From: Pedobacter endophyticus
GTDB taxonomy: Bacteria; Bacteroidota; Bacteroidia; Sphingobacteriales; Sphingobacteriaceae
DNA length: 64,000 nucleotides
Assembly (NCBI RefSeq): GCF_015679185.1
Contig: NZ_CP064939.1
Span: 1,860,001-1,924,000, forward strand
Direction of reading: 5' to 3'
The notes beneath the pieces were generated by a model. The model was not told the DNA's origin. It did not search any database and saw only the letters and a list, made by a program, of their open reading frames with translations. The translations under genes and the position numbers were made by a program. Shown piece after piece: positions 48,374 to 59,144 of this stretch; position 1 is the first letter of the stretch; every line of letters begins with the position of its first letter.

Positions 48374-49732
48374 CTAGCTTTTCAGATAATCTTCGTCACT
48401 CACATTCATATCATCTTGTATAAAAGTGCGTGTTTTTGCCAATAATTTATCGAACAAGCCCGGTCCGCGTTTCTCTTTTTCTTTGGCCGATTTGGGTTTC
48501 TCTACAAATACGCCTGGTTGCTTCATTTCTTCCATCAACTCTTCGGCTTTTTGGATTCCTTTGATTAATAAGCCTACACTGGTGGCATACATCGGACTTT
48601 TCAAATCGTCGTAAATCGCCTTTGGCATATCTTCATATTTAGATAAATGCTCGTTTGGATAGCCAATGCGGCAATCTAAACCGGTAACATATTCTACTGC
48701 CTGCGATAAGTGCTTTAATAACGCTCCGCCGCCGGTGATTACTATACCGCCGATCAGTTTTTTCTCGTAGCCCGATGATTTGATTTCGTAATAAACGTGC
48801 TCAATAATCTCTTCCATACGGGCCTGAATAACGTAAGCAAGGTTTTTTACCGAAATTTCTTTCGGCTCGCGGCCGCGAAGACCTGGAACACAAATAATTT
48901 CGTTTTCTTTATTTTCTTCGGCTAAGGCAGATCCGAAACGCGTTTTCAACAGCTCAGCCTGATTACGCATTACCGAGCAGCCCTCTCTGATATCTTCGGT
49001 TACGCTGTTTCCACCGAATGGAATTACAGCAGTGTGACGAATGATGCCTTCGTGAAAAATAGCAATATCGGTAGTACCACCGCCAATATCGACCAATGCA
49101 ATACCAGCTTCTTTTTCTTCCTCGCTCAACACCGATTCAGAAGATGCCAGTGGCTCAAGAATTAAATCCTGAGTTTGTAATCCTGCATTGTTTACACATT
49201 TAATAATATTTTTTACAGCTGTAACCTGACCAGATATAATGTGGAAATTCGCCTCTAAGCGAACCCCGGCCATACCAATCGGATCTTTGATGCCGGGCTC
49301 GTTATCGATCGTAAATTCTTGTGGCAACACGTGGATGATCTCCTCGCCGGGAGGCATTACCAGCTTAAACATATCATCGATTAGTTTATCGATGTCGCGT
49401 TTGCCAATTTCATTGTTTAATTCTCTTCTCGTTAAAATTCCTCTGTGCTGTAAGCTTTTGATGTGCTGACCAGCAATCCCCACATTTACCACCTGTATTT
49501 CTACGTTGGATTGTCCGCTTGCTACTTCAACTGCTTGAGCAATGCCCTGTACGGTTTTTTGAATGTTAGAAACCACTCCACGTGTCACTCCCGCCGATTC
49601 TGCCTTGCCTATTCCTAAAATTTCTATCTTACCATGTTGGGTTCTCCGTCCAACGATAACACATATTTTTGTAGTACCGATATCCAATCCTACTACAATG
49701 GGCGACTGACTGGTAAATTTTGCCTTGTCCAT
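48374..49732 (-). CDS. ftsA: Cell division protein FtsA
   Basis: Actin-like ATPase that tethers FtsZ to the membrane. The 452 aa contain VVGLDIGTTKICVIVG (residues 13-28), IALVDIGGGTTDIAIF (about 203-218) and GGIVITGGGALLKHL. A C-terminal extension with EKPKSAKEKEKRG, then PGLFDKLLAKTRTFIQDD, probably includes the amphipathic membrane-binding helix. It is five bases downstream of ftsQ. Confidence 0.96.
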   Translation of the reverse strand: MDKAKFTSQSPIVVGLDIGTTKICVIVGRRTQHGKIEILGIGKAESAGVTRGVVSNIQKTVQGIAQAVEVASGQSNVEIQVVNVGIAGQHIKSLQHRGILTRRELNNEIGKRDIDKLIDDMFKLVMPPGEEIIHVLPQEFTIDNEPGIKDPIGMAGVRLEANFHIISGQVTAVKNIIKCVNNAGLQTQDLILEPLASSESVLSEEEKEAGIALVDIGGGTTDIAIFHEGIIRHTAVIPFGGNSVTEDIREGCSVMRNQAELLKTRFGSALAEENKENEIICVPGLRGREPKEISVKNLAYVIQARMEEIIEHVYYEIKSSGYEKKLIGGIVITGGGALLKHLSQAVEYVTGLDCRIGYPNEHLSKYEDMPKAIYDDLKSPMYATSVGLLIKGIQKAEELMEEMKQPGVFVEKPKSAKEKEKRGPGLFDKLLAKTRTFIQDDMNVSDEDYLKS

Positions 49733-49737
49733 ATTCG

Positions 49738-50877
49738 TTAATTTTGTTGAGTTTTATATTGTTTTTCTAGGGCTCTGATCTCTTTCTCTCTAGCTTCTTT
49801 TTCTTTTTGCTTTTTTAGGGCGGCTGCGCTTGGTGCAGGCTTTGTATTTGTTGTACTTTTTGGTTTTTCCTTCGTTACTTCGGGCTTAGTTTCCCTGGGT
49901 TTTGAAGTTACTGTTGCTGATTTTGTGCTTGCCAGCTCTACCTTTTTAGGCGCTGGCTTTTTGGTGTCGGGCGTTGGCATGGCTGCTTTTTGGCTCAGCG
50001 CATTAGCAACCACATTTCTGATCAACGAGTCGGAAACGCTTCTTTGTATCCTCAAACTATCAGCTGTCGAAATTGTTTTAGGCTTCCTCGATATTTCAGT
50101 TGAATCTCTTTTTGTGCAAACAATTTGATTGGTATATTTAATATTGATCGTTCTGTAAGTTTCCCATCCCACTTGCGGCATTGCCTTTTTGTAGAACAAC
50201 AACAGGTTGGTCATTTTCTTCTCCAGCGAATCGGCATCGCCCAAAATGATACGTTGATTGCCCACCCGGGGGATTAACTCCATGTCTTTTTTTTCATCTA
50301 CTACAATCTGCTCTATTTGTGCATTCCAAAGTGTATCTTCTTTAATAAACAAAGCTGTTTTGTACAAATCGCGGGCAAGTTTTGTGTGCAGTGTATCAAC
50401 GCGGCTTCCGAACACTTCGGTAATTTGGCCAGTTGCCACCAATACGTTTGCCGTAAAGTTTGATGAGATTGGCATTTTTAAACCATCGTTATCGATATAA
50501 AAGTCTTGGCCGCTCGCATTCAGAATCCTGATTATTGGCTGGCGCTGTTTAACTTCAATATGCAATACACCATCCATATCAATATAAACCTTGGCAAAAG
50601 CGATGTAAGGATTTGCCTGCAGTTTGCTCTCTATTTGATGAATATTTATCTTTTCGAGGTTTCGGCCAAGTAACACCCCCTGATCTTGTCTTAATATCTC
50701 ATCTATTTCTTCGCGTTCGATGAAGTTATCGGCACCGGGAATCAGTATTTTTACATCGGTACATTTAACGGTTTGCTTTTTCACATTGATAAAACCCAAA
50801 AGCACCACCAAGCCTGCCAGGCTAATCAGCCAGGCAAATCCAGTAAATATTGCGCCCCAGTTTATCTTTTTAAGCAT
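49738..50877 (-). CDS. ftsQ: Cell division protein FtsQ
   Basis: 379-aa bitopic membrane protein of the divisome. There is an N-terminal membrane segment (residues about 9-31), a POTRA-like domain (about 40-110: VKCTDVKILIPGADNFIERE then PYIAFAKVYIDMDGVLHIEV) and a FtsQ C-terminal domain (to about 245). A low-complexity Lys/Pro/Thr-rich tail (about 265-379) is an extension not present in E. coli FtsQ (276 aa). The start overlaps the murC stop by eight bases, so they are coupled. Confidence 0.9.
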   Translation of the reverse strand: MLKKINWGAIFTGFAWLISLAGLVVLLGFINVKKQTVKCTDVKILIPGADNFIEREEIDEILRQDQGVLLGRNLEKINIHQIESKLQANPYIAFAKVYIDMDGVLHIEVKQRQPIIRILNASGQDFYIDNDGLKMPISSNFTANVLVATGQITEVFGSRVDTLHTKLARDLYKTALFIKEDTLWNAQIEQIVVDEKKDMELIPRVGNQRIILGDADSLEKKMTNLLLFYKKAMPQVGWETYRTINIKYTNQIVCTKRDSTEISRKPKTISTADSLRIQRSVSDSLIRNVVANALSQKAAMPTPDTKKPAPKKVELASTKSATVTSKPRETKPEVTKEKPKSTTNTKPAPSAAALKKQKEKEAREKEIRALEKQYKTQQN

Positions 50878-52225
50878 TGTTTATTGTATTTTTTAGTGGG
50901 TCGATCAATGTATCTATATCGCCGGCACCAACGGTTAAAATTAGCTCAGGTTTTGTTTCCTTAACATGCTGAATCACAAAATCTTTTCCACAAACTTTCT
51001 TATTGTTCGAAGTAATTTTATCAAGCAGAAACTGAGAATTTATACCTTCCAGGGGCAATTCCCGTGCAGGGTAAATTTCTAAAAGCATCAGTTCATCGGC
51101 AGTGCTTAAAACTTTTGCAAATTCGTCTGCAAAATCACGCGTGCGAGTAAACAGATGGGGTTGAAAAATCACCGTCAGTTTCTTATCAGGATATAACTGT
51201 CTAACTGCATCAAAACAAGCCTTCAGCTCTTCGGGATGGTGCGCATAATCGTCGATATAAATCTGATCATTATTGTTAACGATGTACTCGAAACGACGCT
51301 TAACGCCTTTAAAATTGGCGACTGCTGCCTTGATCTTCCCGGCATCGATACCCAATTTTAATGCAATGGCAATAGCCACAGTAGTATTTTCTACATTATG
51401 CTTTCCTGGCAACATCAGCTCAATGTTTTTGATTGATGTTGATTGGTCTTCGTAATCGAATACAAACTTCGATCCTGCTACACGCAGATTTTCTGCCCTT
51501 GCCTCTGCGGTTGCACTGGCTGCATAACTCACGCTATTCTCAAGCGGAAGCCCTTCGTGAGCGTATAGTGTACCGTTTTCTTTAAGTTGATTGGCGTATA
51601 AACGGAAAGATTCTTCAAGATGGCTTTTATCTCCATAAATATCCAGATGATCGGCATCCATAGAGGTTACCACTGCAATATCCGGATGCAGCGTAAGGAA
51701 TGAACGGTCGTATTCATCGGCCTCCACTACTACCACATTGTTTTTACCGAAAAGAACGTTGCTATTATAGTTGCTGGTTATGCCGCCCAAAAAAGCGGTA
51801 CAATCATAACCTGTATCTTTTAAAATGTGCGCCACAATAGATGATGTGGTTGTTTTACCATGTGTACCGGCCACGCCGATGCAAAACATGCCCTTGCTGA
51901 TGATGCCCAGCACTTCTGAGCGCTTCTTTAAAGCAAATACATGATCTATAAAGTGATTTAGGATTTTTGAATCTTTTGGAATGGCAGGCGTGTAAACTAC
52001 CAGGGTATCATCGTGATTATCGAGAAAGGCCAACGGCAATGCAGAGGCTTCATCAATGTAGGTGATTAAAATCCCTTCGCGTTCTAAGGCTTCGGTAAGC
52101 TTGGTTCTGGTTTTATCGTAGCCACACACCACCTGACCACGCTTAGCAAAATAACGGGCAAGCGCACTCATACCGATCCCGCCGATCCCTACAAAAAACA
52201 CTCTGTTTATTTTACTAAGTTCCAT
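50870..52225 (-). CDS. murC: UDP-N-acetylmuramate-L-alanine ligase
   Basis: Adds L-Ala to UDP-MurNAc, the first peptide-stem step. 451 aa with the N-terminal FVGIGGIGMSALARYF (residues 11-26), the ATP loop GVAGTHGKTTTSS (about 118-130), EADEYDRSFL (about 168-177) and the DDYAHHPEELKA motif (about 327-338). Length is normal (about 450-490). Separated from murG by 212 bp that contain a short local repeat. Confidence 0.96.
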   Translation of the reverse strand: MELSKINRVFFVGIGGIGMSALARYFAKRGQVVCGYDKTRTKLTEALEREGILITYIDEASALPLAFLDNHDDTLVVYTPAIPKDSKILNHFIDHVFALKKRSEVLGIISKGMFCIGVAGTHGKTTTSSIVAHILKDTGYDCTAFLGGITSNYNSNVLFGKNNVVVVEADEYDRSFLTLHPDIAVVTSMDADHLDIYGDKSHLEESFRLYANQLKENGTLYAHEGLPLENSVSYAASATAEARAENLRVAGSKFVFDYEDQSTSIKNIELMLPGKHNVENTTVAIAIALKLGIDAGKIKAAVANFKGVKRRFEYIVNNNDQIYIDDYAHHPEELKACFDAVRQLYPDKKLTVIFQPHLFTRTRDFADEFAKVLSTADELMLLEIYPARELPLEGINSQFLLDKITSNNKKVCGKDFVIQHVKETKPELILTVGAGDIDTLIDPLKNTINNA

Positions 52226-52230
52226 TTTTT

Positions 52231-52330
52231 TTAAGCTTAAAGCAGAAAGATTAAAGCTTAAAGCTTGCCTTTCTACCGTATTAAGCTGAACGCTGAAAGA
52301 GTAAAGCTTAAAGCCGTCTTTCTACCGTTT
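52231..52330. repeat. Local direct repeat between murC and murG
   Basis: Two roughly 50-bp copies share GAAAGATTAAAGCTTAAAGC / GAAAGAGTAAAGCTTAAAGC and TTTCTACCGT. Non-coding; interrupts the otherwise compact operon. Confidence 0.65.
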
Positions 52331-52437
52331 CAGTTATATTTATTTATCTATTTCTTACCTTTTAATTTTTCAGCTTTGGTCTTTTCGCTTTAACCTTTTC
52401 CCAAGGGGATGCCCTTGGCACAGCTCTAGCCTTTCCG

Positions 52438-53541
52438 CTACTTTATCAATTTCAGTACTTCTCTCGCTATAATTTCATCGGCTTCTGGTAATGCCATTTT
52501 ACCGATGTTTTGCGATAACTTTTGGCCTTGTTCTTTATTGTTCAATAGGTCCAATGTCGCTTTTACCAATGTATCTTCTGCTGAGCGATCATTAATCAGC
52601 AACGCAGCCTCATGCTTAACTAAAGCCATTGCATTTTTAGTTTGATGATCTTCGGCAACGTTTGGCGATGGAACCAAAATAACCGGCCTTTTTACCAGGC
52701 ACAGCTCAGCAATCGTTCCCGCTCCTGCCCTGCTGATAATTACATCGGCAGCGGCATAGGCTAAATCCATCCTATTCAAAAACTCGAGGATTCGAACATT
52801 TGGATGATAATCTAAACCCAGGCGTTCGATAATTCCTTTATAATAGTATTTTCCTGTCTGCCAAATCACCTGCACATCTTGTGCAATAATTTCTGGCAGA
52901 TGTTTTTCAATGGCCTTGTTTAAGGTTCCAGCGCCTAAGCTTCCGCCGGTAACCATGATGGTTTTCTTTAGCGGATCGAGCTTTAATAATTCTGCTCCTG
53001 CGTGGTGCTTGCCCTTAATATCCACTACTTCCTTGCGAACAGGATTTCCTGTTTTCAAAATTCGGTCTGCTGGAAAAAACTGCGCCATTTCATCAAAGGC
53101 AACACATATTTTTGATGCCTTTTTACCGAGCCATTTATTGGTTAGCCCTGCATGCGAGTTTTGTTCTTGTATTAAATAAGGTATGCCCTTTAGCGAGGCA
53201 GCGTACAATAACGGCCCTGAAGCATAGCCACCAACCCCAACAACCGCATCGGGTTTGAAATCGGTAATAATCTGCATCGCTTTTCTAACGCTTCCCAACA
53301 ACTTAAATGGCAAGGCCAGGTTTTTAACGATCGATCCGCGTTGGATGCCGCTTATATTTAAGCCAACAATTTTATATCCGGCTGCCGGAACTTTTTCCAT
53401 TTCCATGCGGCCATTTGCGCCCACAAATAAAATTTCACAGGCGGGCACCAAACGCTTAAGCGCATTGGCTATGGCTACGGCGGGAAAAATGTGCCCGCCG
53501 GTGCCACCACCTGATATGATAATTTTTGGGGAATTATTCAT
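52438..53541 (-). CDS. murG: UDP-N-acetylglucosamine transferase MurG
   Basis: Transfers GlcNAc from UDP-GlcNAc to lipid I, giving lipid II, at the inner face of the membrane. The 367-aa GT28 enzyme has the N-terminal IISGGGTGGHIFPAVAIANA (residues 8-27), VGVGGYASGPLL (about 99-110) with QEQNSHAG, and the C-terminal IISRAGAGTIAEL region that binds the nucleotide sugar. Length is standard. Confidence 0.97.
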   Translation of the reverse strand: MNNSPKIIISGGGTGGHIFPAVAIANALKRLVPACEILFVGANGRMEMEKVPAAGYKIVGLNISGIQRGSIVKNLALPFKLLGSVRKAMQIITDFKPDAVVGVGGYASGPLLYAASLKGIPYLIQEQNSHAGLTNKWLGKKASKICVAFDEMAQFFPADRILKTGNPVRKEVVDIKGKHHAGAELLKLDPLKKTIMVTGGSLGAGTLNKAIEKHLPEIIAQDVQVIWQTGKYYYKGIIERLGLDYHPNVRILEFLNRMDLAYAAADVIISRAGAGTIAELCLVKRPVILVPSPNVAEDHQTKNAMALVKHEAALLINDRSAEDTLVKATLDLLNNKEQGQKLSQNIGKMALPEADEIIAREVLKLIK

Positions 53542-53563
53542 GTTTTTGTTTAATTATTTAGTT

Positions 53564-53634
53564 CCGTCATTGCGAGGCACGAAGCAACCTTTTCCGTCAA
53601 TAGCAGATTGCTTCGTTCCTCGCAATGACGACGG
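53564..53634. repeat. Interspersed hairpin element GTCATTGCGAGG in the dcw cluster
   Basis: Arms of about 23 bp, CGTCATTGCGAGGCACGAAG and its reverse complement with one mismatch, flank a 20-base centre. It lies between ftsW and murG. Confidence 0.85.
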
Positions 53635-53639
53635 AGTTA

Positions 53640-54833
53640 CTAGCCAAACGCCGGTATCTCGCCAACAATCACTTTATTTTTTACTTTTTCTTTATCTTCT
53701 TTAACTGAACCTATTGCATTTTCTTCTACATCTCTGCTTACACTCAATATAATTCCGAAGGCTACGCTGGTAAAAATCATTGAGGTTCCTCCCATACTCA
53801 CCAGTGGCAGCGGAACACCTGTTACCGGGCCCAACCCAACTGCTACGGCCATATTTGCAAAGGCCTGAATGGTTAAACTGAAGCTTAATCCCGCGGCCAA
53901 TAACGCCCCAAAAGCTTTTGGGGCCCGGGTCACTATTTTTATACATCGATATAAAAGCACCAGGTAAAGTATCATAATTGCAATTCCACCCACGGTTCCC
54001 CATTCTTCAATAATAATGGCGAAAATAAAATCGGAATATGGATGCGGCAAGAAATTGCGCTGGGTACTGTTACCTGGCCCTTTACCAAAAACACCGCCAG
54101 TAGCCAGGGCTATTTTAGCCTGATCTGCCTGGAAAGTTTTATCTGAATGTTGCATCTCGGGATGCATAAAAGAGTTGATACGCGACATGTAGGTTTTTCT
54201 CCTTGGGCCTAAAAAGAAAACAAACAACAGCAATATAAAGCCTCCCGCACATACAATGGCAATTTGCTTGATACTGATCCGGCCGATAATAAGCAGCAAA
54301 ATACTTACACCAAACAGCATTAGTGCGGTTGATAAGTTGGCCAGTGCAATTAACACAAACACCACGCAAACCGATCCCATAATGGGGATGAACGATTCCC
54401 TAACGTTTTTAATGTTCTCTTGCTTTTTGGTAAGCATCCGAGCCAGAAATGTAATCAGCGCCAGCTTTGCCAAATCGGACGTTTGAAAGGTTAAGCCAAT
54501 AACAGGAATTTTTACCCATCTTGATGCATCGTTCAGGTTTGTACCAAATAATAAGGTATACAACAACAAGGGTATGGTAACAATCATCAAAATCTTTGAA
54601 ATACCTGCGTAATACCGATAATCGAGCAAATGGGCGATGTAAATCATGCCGATTCCCAACAATACAAAGATCAAATGCTTAGTTAAAAGCAACTTCTCTA
54701 CCGCTTCGCCCTTTTTATAAGCTAAAGTTCCTGTTGCGCTATATACGGCCATTACAGATATAAGCGAAAGCAGGATGATGATCAACCAGATCCATCTATC
54801 GCCTTTTGTTTTATTAAGTAGTGCTTGCAACAT
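53640..54833 (-). CDS. ftsW: Lipid II polymerase FtsW (SEDS family)
   Basis: 397-aa multi-pass membrane protein that polymerises septal glycan together with FtsI. It has ten hydrophobic segments. SEDS signatures are LLTKHLIFVLLG near the N-terminus, GKGPGNSTQRNFLPHPYSDF (about residues 240-259) and GLGPVTGVPLPLVSMGGTSM (about 333-352). Its last codons abut the dispersed hairpin element; a charged C-terminal tail (KEDKEKVKNKVI) follows the last helix. Confidence 0.95.
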   Translation of the reverse strand: MLQALLNKTKGDRWIWLIIILLSLISVMAVYSATGTLAYKKGEAVEKLLLTKHLIFVLLGIGMIYIAHLLDYRYYAGISKILMIVTIPLLLYTLLFGTNLNDASRWVKIPVIGLTFQTSDLAKLALITFLARMLTKKQENIKNVRESFIPIMGSVCVVFVLIALANLSTALMLFGVSILLLIIGRISIKQIAIVCAGGFILLLFVFFLGPRRKTYMSRINSFMHPEMQHSDKTFQADQAKIALATGGVFGKGPGNSTQRNFLPHPYSDFIFAIIIEEWGTVGGIAIMILYLVLLYRCIKIVTRAPKAFGALLAAGLSFSLTIQAFANMAVAVGLGPVTGVPLPLVSMGGTSMIFTSVAFGIILSVSRDVEENAIGSVKEDKEKVKNKVIVGEIPAFG

Positions 54834-54850
54834 GTTTTAAGCCTCCTATA

Positions 54851-56242
54851 TTATAATTCTTTAACTGCCGCTTTAAACTGATTACCGCGGTCTTCGTAAC
54901 TTTTGAACAGATCGAAACTGGCACATGCGGGAGATAATAATACGGTATCGCCACGTTTGGCTAAATGAAAAGCAATTTGTGTAGCTTCTTCTGCCGAAAA
55001 CGTATTCACGATCACGTCTACATCGTCTTCAAAGGCATCGTGAATGCGCTTATTGTTTTTTCCGAGGCAAACAATGGCTTTTACCTTGCTTTGCACCAAG
55101 TCTTTAAGCATGTTGTAATCGTTACCCTTATCAACACCGCCCATAATCAACACCACGTCGGTTGTCATGCTTTCTAGCGCATACCAGGTAGAGTTTACGT
55201 TGGTAGCCTTGCTATCATTGATAAAATCTATACCGGAGATTTTGGCCACATGCTCTAACCTGTGCTCAATATTTTTGAAATCGCCCATGCTTTCGCGGAT
55301 GGTTTCATTTCTTAACTCCAAAACCTTAGCTACAATTCCCGAAGCCATAGAGTTATAAATGTTGTGCTTGCCTTGTAAGGCTAATTCTGAAATTGACATG
55401 GTTAGGCTATTATTTGGTTCTGTATTGATGTGTATAGTTTGGTCGTCTAAAAACGCTCCTGCTTCAACTTGTTTTACGATTGAAAAAGGATAGGTTTTTG
55501 CTAAAGGCACTGTTTGTTGTAGCGCTTTGATACTTTCTTCATCATCTGCACAATAAATGAAAACATCGTTTGCTGTTTGATTTTGAATGATGCGCATCTT
55601 CGATGCCGCATAATTCTCTAGTTTATAATCGTATCTGTCTAAGTGATCGGGCGTAATGTTCAATAACACAGCGATATCGGCCTTAAATTTGAACATATCA
55701 TCAAGCATGAAGCTCGAAATTTCGAGTACATAATAATCAAAATGCTCCGTTGCTACCTGCGCCGCAAAGCTGTGGCCAATATTGCCCGCCAAACCAACGT
55801 TTAAACCGGCTTTTTTAAGAATATGATAGGTTAGCAAGCTGGTAGTCGATTTACCGTTTGAACCGGTGATGCAGATCATCCTGGCATTGGTGTATCGTCC
55901 TGCAAATTCAATTTCGGAGATTACAGGAACGCCCTTAGTCGCAAGGTTTTTGATGATTGGTGCGCTTGATGGAATGCCAGGACTTTTAATTACCTCGGTG
56001 GCATTTAAGATCAAATCTTCGGTATGTTTTCCCGATTCGAAAGGAATAGACATTTTTTCGAGCTCAGTGCTGTATTTTTCGGCAATGGTTCCAAAATCTG
56101 AAACAAAAACGTCGAACCCTTTTAACTGAGCAAGCTTAGCGGCTCCAACGCCACTTTCGCCAGCGCCCAAAATAACTACACGGCCCTGCCCTGCCATTGC
56201 TGACTGCGTATTGCTTTGTGATATATTTTGATTGTTGCTCAT
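54851..56242 (-). CDS. murD: UDP-N-acetylmuramoylalanine-D-glutamate ligase
   Basis: Adds D-Glu to UDP-MurNAc-L-Ala. 463 aa: N-terminal VVILGAGESGVGAAKLA (about residues 22-38), ATP loop ITGSNGKSTTSLL (about 129-141), NITPDHLDRY, FINDSKATN and GVDKGNDY. The first 20 residues are Gln/Ser-rich and may be an extension; an internal ATG (residue 16) is a possible start. It lies 17 bases upstream of ftsW. Confidence 0.95.
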   Translation of the reverse strand: MSNNQNISQSNTQSAMAGQGRVVILGAGESGVGAAKLAQLKGFDVFVSDFGTIAEKYSTELEKMSIPFESGKHTEDLILNATEVIKSPGIPSSAPIIKNLATKGVPVISEIEFAGRYTNARMICITGSNGKSTTSLLTYHILKKAGLNVGLAGNIGHSFAAQVATEHFDYYVLEISSFMLDDMFKFKADIAVLLNITPDHLDRYDYKLENYAASKMRIIQNQTANDVFIYCADDEESIKALQQTVPLAKTYPFSIVKQVEAGAFLDDQTIHINTEPNNSLTMSISELALQGKHNIYNSMASGIVAKVLELRNETIRESMGDFKNIEHRLEHVAKISGIDFINDSKATNVNSTWYALESMTTDVVLIMGGVDKGNDYNMLKDLVQSKVKAIVCLGKNNKRIHDAFEDDVDVIVNTFSAEEATQIAFHLAKRGDTVLLSPACASFDLFKSYEDRGNQFKAAVKEL

Positions 56243-56439
56243 TTTCTTTTTTCCTTCGGGGTGATTTCACTGATTTTTATGATTTCACCGATCTCAATTT
56301 CCTAATTTTAGCACATCAGGCACCTAAGTGCATTGCGCTTTTTTCCTTATTGCTTTTTCTTGCTTATTGCCTATTGTTTATTGTCTATTTATTTCTTCTA
56401 AACCTCGGACTTTCGGACCTCCGACTTCGGACTGTCCAA
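56243..56439. repeat. Non-coding gap between murD and mraY
   Basis: Contains short iterations (GATTTCACTGATTTTTATGATTTCACCGA) and at 56401-56440 the dispersed GGACTTTCGGACCTCCGACT-type repeat. No gene. Confidence 0.5.
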
Positions 56440-57687
56440 CTATCTCAGTTTAAGTGTTACTATTGTTACAATTGCCAGCATAATTCCAATAATCCAAAAA
56501 CGGGTTACAATTTTTGCTTCGTGATAACCTTTCTTTTGGTAGTGGTGGTGCAATGGCGACATTAAAAATATTCTGCGTCCCTCGCCGTATTTCTTCTTTG
56601 TGTACTTAAAAAATGATACCTGCATAATTACCGATACCAATTCTACAAGGAATATTCCGCACAGGATCGGGATAATTAATTCTTTACGAATCATCAGGGC
56701 AAACGATGCGATAATGCCTCCAATGGCCAAACTTCCGGTATCGCCCATAAAAATTTGCGCAGGATAGGAGTTGTACCAGAGAAAACCTACGCACGACCCT
56801 ACAAAAGCGCCCGCAAAAATCATCAGCTCGGCCGAGTTCGGTATGTACATAATGTTCAGGTAATCGGCCATGATGGTATTACCTGAAACGTAGGCCAAAA
56901 TACCCAGTGTTATGCCTATTACCGCCGAAGTGCCTGTTGCCAACCCATCGATACCGTCGGTAATATTGGCTCCATTTGATACAGCGGTGATGATAAATAC
57001 AGTAAAAATCAAAAATATAATGAACGCATATTTCTGATAATCGCCGCCTAAAAACTTCAATACCTTGGCATAATCGAACTCATTATTCTTGTAAAAAGGC
57101 ATGTTGGTTTTAGTCGATTTTACATCCTGGGTATAATAAAATGTTTCTCCTTTTTGGCGCAACACCATCGGCACCGACGAAGTATTTTTGACGTTATCCT
57201 GAACGGTTTCTCTTACCACAATATTTGGGTGGAAATACATGGTTGTACCCACAATTAAGCCGAGACCAACTTGCCCAACAACTTTAAAACGACCTGCCAA
57301 CCCTTCTTTGTTCTTTTTAAAAACCTTAATATAATCATCCAAAAAACCTACTGTTCCCATCCAAACGGTGGTTATAATCATCAGTACGACATAGATATTG
57401 GTAATGTTGGCGAACAACAAGGTTGGGATGAGGATGCCGAGCAAAATAATAATTCCACCCATTGTTGGAGTACCTTGCTTTTGCATCTGCCCTTCGAGCC
57501 CTAAATTTCTAACGGTTTCGCCAACTTGTTTTTTATGCAGGAAATCGATCAATCTACGGCCGTAAACTGTTGTAATAACCAGCGAAAGGATGATTGAAAT
57601 TGAAGCACGAAACGTAATGTACTGGAACAACCTTAATCCAGGAATGTCGTAATGCTTATGCAGGTATTCGAATAATAAATATAACAT
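56440..57687 (-). CDS. mraY: Phospho-N-acetylmuramoyl-pentapeptide transferase
   Basis: Integral membrane enzyme that transfers phospho-MurNAc-pentapeptide to undecaprenyl phosphate, giving lipid I. The 415 aa have ten membrane segments, the [11 protein letters not shown] motif (about residues 72-82), the catalytic DDYIK region (about 116-120), [15 protein letters not shown] (about 236-250) and the C-terminal [14 protein letters not shown] (about 379-392) of the family. The stop-start junction with murE (57687) is immediate. Confidence 0.97.
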   Translation of the reverse strand: MLYLLFEYLHKHYDIPGLRLFQYITFRASISIILSLVITTVYGRRLIDFLHKKQVGETVRNLGLEGQMQKQGTPTMGGIIILLGILIPTLLFANITNIYVVLMIITTVWMGTVGFLDDYIKVFKKNKEGLAGRFKVVGQVGLGLIVGTTMYFHPNIVVRETVQDNVKNTSSVPMVLRQKGETFYYTQDVKSTKTNMPFYKNNEFDYAKVLKFLGGDYQKYAFIIFLIFTVFIITAVSNGANITDGIDGLATGTSAVIGITLGILAYVSGNTIMADYLNIMYIPNSAELMIFAGAFVGSCVGFLWYNSYPAQIFMGDTGSLAIGGIIASFALMIRKELIIPILCGIFLVELVSVIMQVSFFKYTKKKYGEGRRIFLMSPLHHHYQKKGYHEAKIVTRFWIIGIMLAIVTIVTLKLR

Positions 57688-59144
57688 TAGCTGTTCGGTT
57701 TTAGTTGTTCGAGTAAAATCTCCTTGTCATCAAAATGGTTTCTCACCCCATTAACCTCCTGGTATTTTTCGTGTCCTTTGCCGGCCACCAATATAATATC
57801 GCCGCTTTGCGCCAAATGGCAGGCTGTCCTTATTGCTTCCCTTCTATCTAAAATAGAAAGCGTTTTGCGTTTGTTGGTGGGCGAAACGCCTGCTTCCATA
57901 TCATTAATAATGGCCTGTGGATCTTCGCTCCGCGGATTATCGGAAGTCAAAATCACTTTATCGCTCCAATCACAAGCCACCTGCGCCATTATTGGCCGCT
58001 TGGTTTTATCTCTGTCGCCACCGCAACCAATCACTGTTATTACCTGCTCGGTTCCCTTGCGGATGTTGGCAATGGTGCTCAACACATTTTGCACAGCATC
58101 TGGCGTATGGGCATAGTCCACAATACCAATAATTTTCTCAGGCGAGGTGATGTAGTCAAAACGCCCTTCGGCGCCCGATAAACGGCTCAATAATGTTAAA
58201 ACCTTTAGCTTATCTTGCTCCAGAAGCACTGCGGTACCGTAAACGGCCAGCAGATTGTAGGCATTAAACGAGCCCACCAATCTGAAAAACACATCTTCGT
58301 TATCGATATCCAAATGCAATCCGCTGAACTGGTTTTCGATAATTTTTGCCTTAAAATCAGCCAGTTGCTTCAGCGCATACGTTTTTTTATGTGCTTTGGT
58401 GTTCTGCAACATCACCATACCGTTTTTGTCGTCGATGTTGGTAAGTGCAAAAGCGTTTTTCGGCAATGCATCAAAGAATGCTTTTTTAGCCTTAAGGTAA
58501 CTATCAAATGTTTTATGAAAATCGAGGTGATCGTGCGTGATGTTCGAAAACACCCCGCCAGCGAACGAGAGCCCTTCGATACGGTGCTGGGCAACCGCGT
58601 GCGAGCTCACTTCCATAAAGCAATAATCGCAACCGGCATCAACCATGTTTTTCAATAATTGGTTTAATGCAATCGGATTGGGCGTTGTGTGCGTTGCAGG
58701 TACTACGGTATCGTTGATATAGTTTTCAACCGTTGAGATGAGACCGGTTTTATAACCCAGATCCTTAAATAACTTAAATAAAATGGTAGCAATTGTGGTT
58801 TTACCGTTTGTACCGGTTATACCGATCAGCTTTAAATCTGCAGATGGGTTTCCGAAGTAATTGCCGGCCATAATGCCCAATGCAACGGCCGTGTTTTCTA
58901 CCTTGATGTAGGTTAAGGTAAAATCGTGCACTTCGGGTAAATTCTCACAAACAATTACCGTGGCGCCTTGTGCAATGGTTTGATCGATAAACTGATGTCC
59001 ATCGGACACTGTTCCAACCACTGCAACAAAAACATCATTCTCACCTACCTTACGCGAATCGAAATTTAAGGCATTGATTTCCCTATCGGTTTTACCAACC
59101 AATTCTTTAATCGTTATGCCGTAAAGTAAATCCTGTAATTGCAT
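57687..59144 (-). CDS. murE: UDP-MurNAc-tripeptide ligase, meso-diaminopimelate type
   Basis: Adds the third residue of the peptide stem. 485 aa with [14 protein letters not shown] (about residues 108-121), [12 protein letters not shown], and the DNPR specificity motif in [11 protein letters not shown] (about 403-413), which in known MurE proteins selects meso-diaminopimelate over lysine. Consistent with dapA elsewhere in the window. Its stop shares bases with the mraY start. Confidence 0.96.
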   Translation of the reverse strand: MQLQDLLYGITIKELVGKTDREINALNFDSRKVGENDVFVAVVGTVSDGHQFIDQTIAQGATVIVCENLPEVHDFTLTYIKVENTAVALGIMAGNYFGNPSADLKLIGITGTNGKTTIATILFKLFKDLGYKTGLISTVENYINDTVVPATHTTPNPIALNQLLKNMVDAGCDYCFMEVSSHAVAQHRIEGLSFAGGVFSNITHDHLDFHKTFDSYLKAKKAFFDALPKNAFALTNIDDKNGMVMLQNTKAHKKTYALKQLADFKAKIIENQFSGLHLDIDNEDVFFRLVGSFNAYNLLAVYGTAVLLEQDKLKVLTLLSRLSGAEGRFDYITSPEKIIGIVDYAHTPDAVQNVLSTIANIRKGTEQVITVIGCGGDRDKTKRPIMAQVACDWSDKVILTSDNPRSEDPQAIINDMEAGVSPTNKRKTLSILDRREAIRTACHLAQSGDIILVAGKGHEKYQEVNGVRNHFDDKEILLEQLKPNS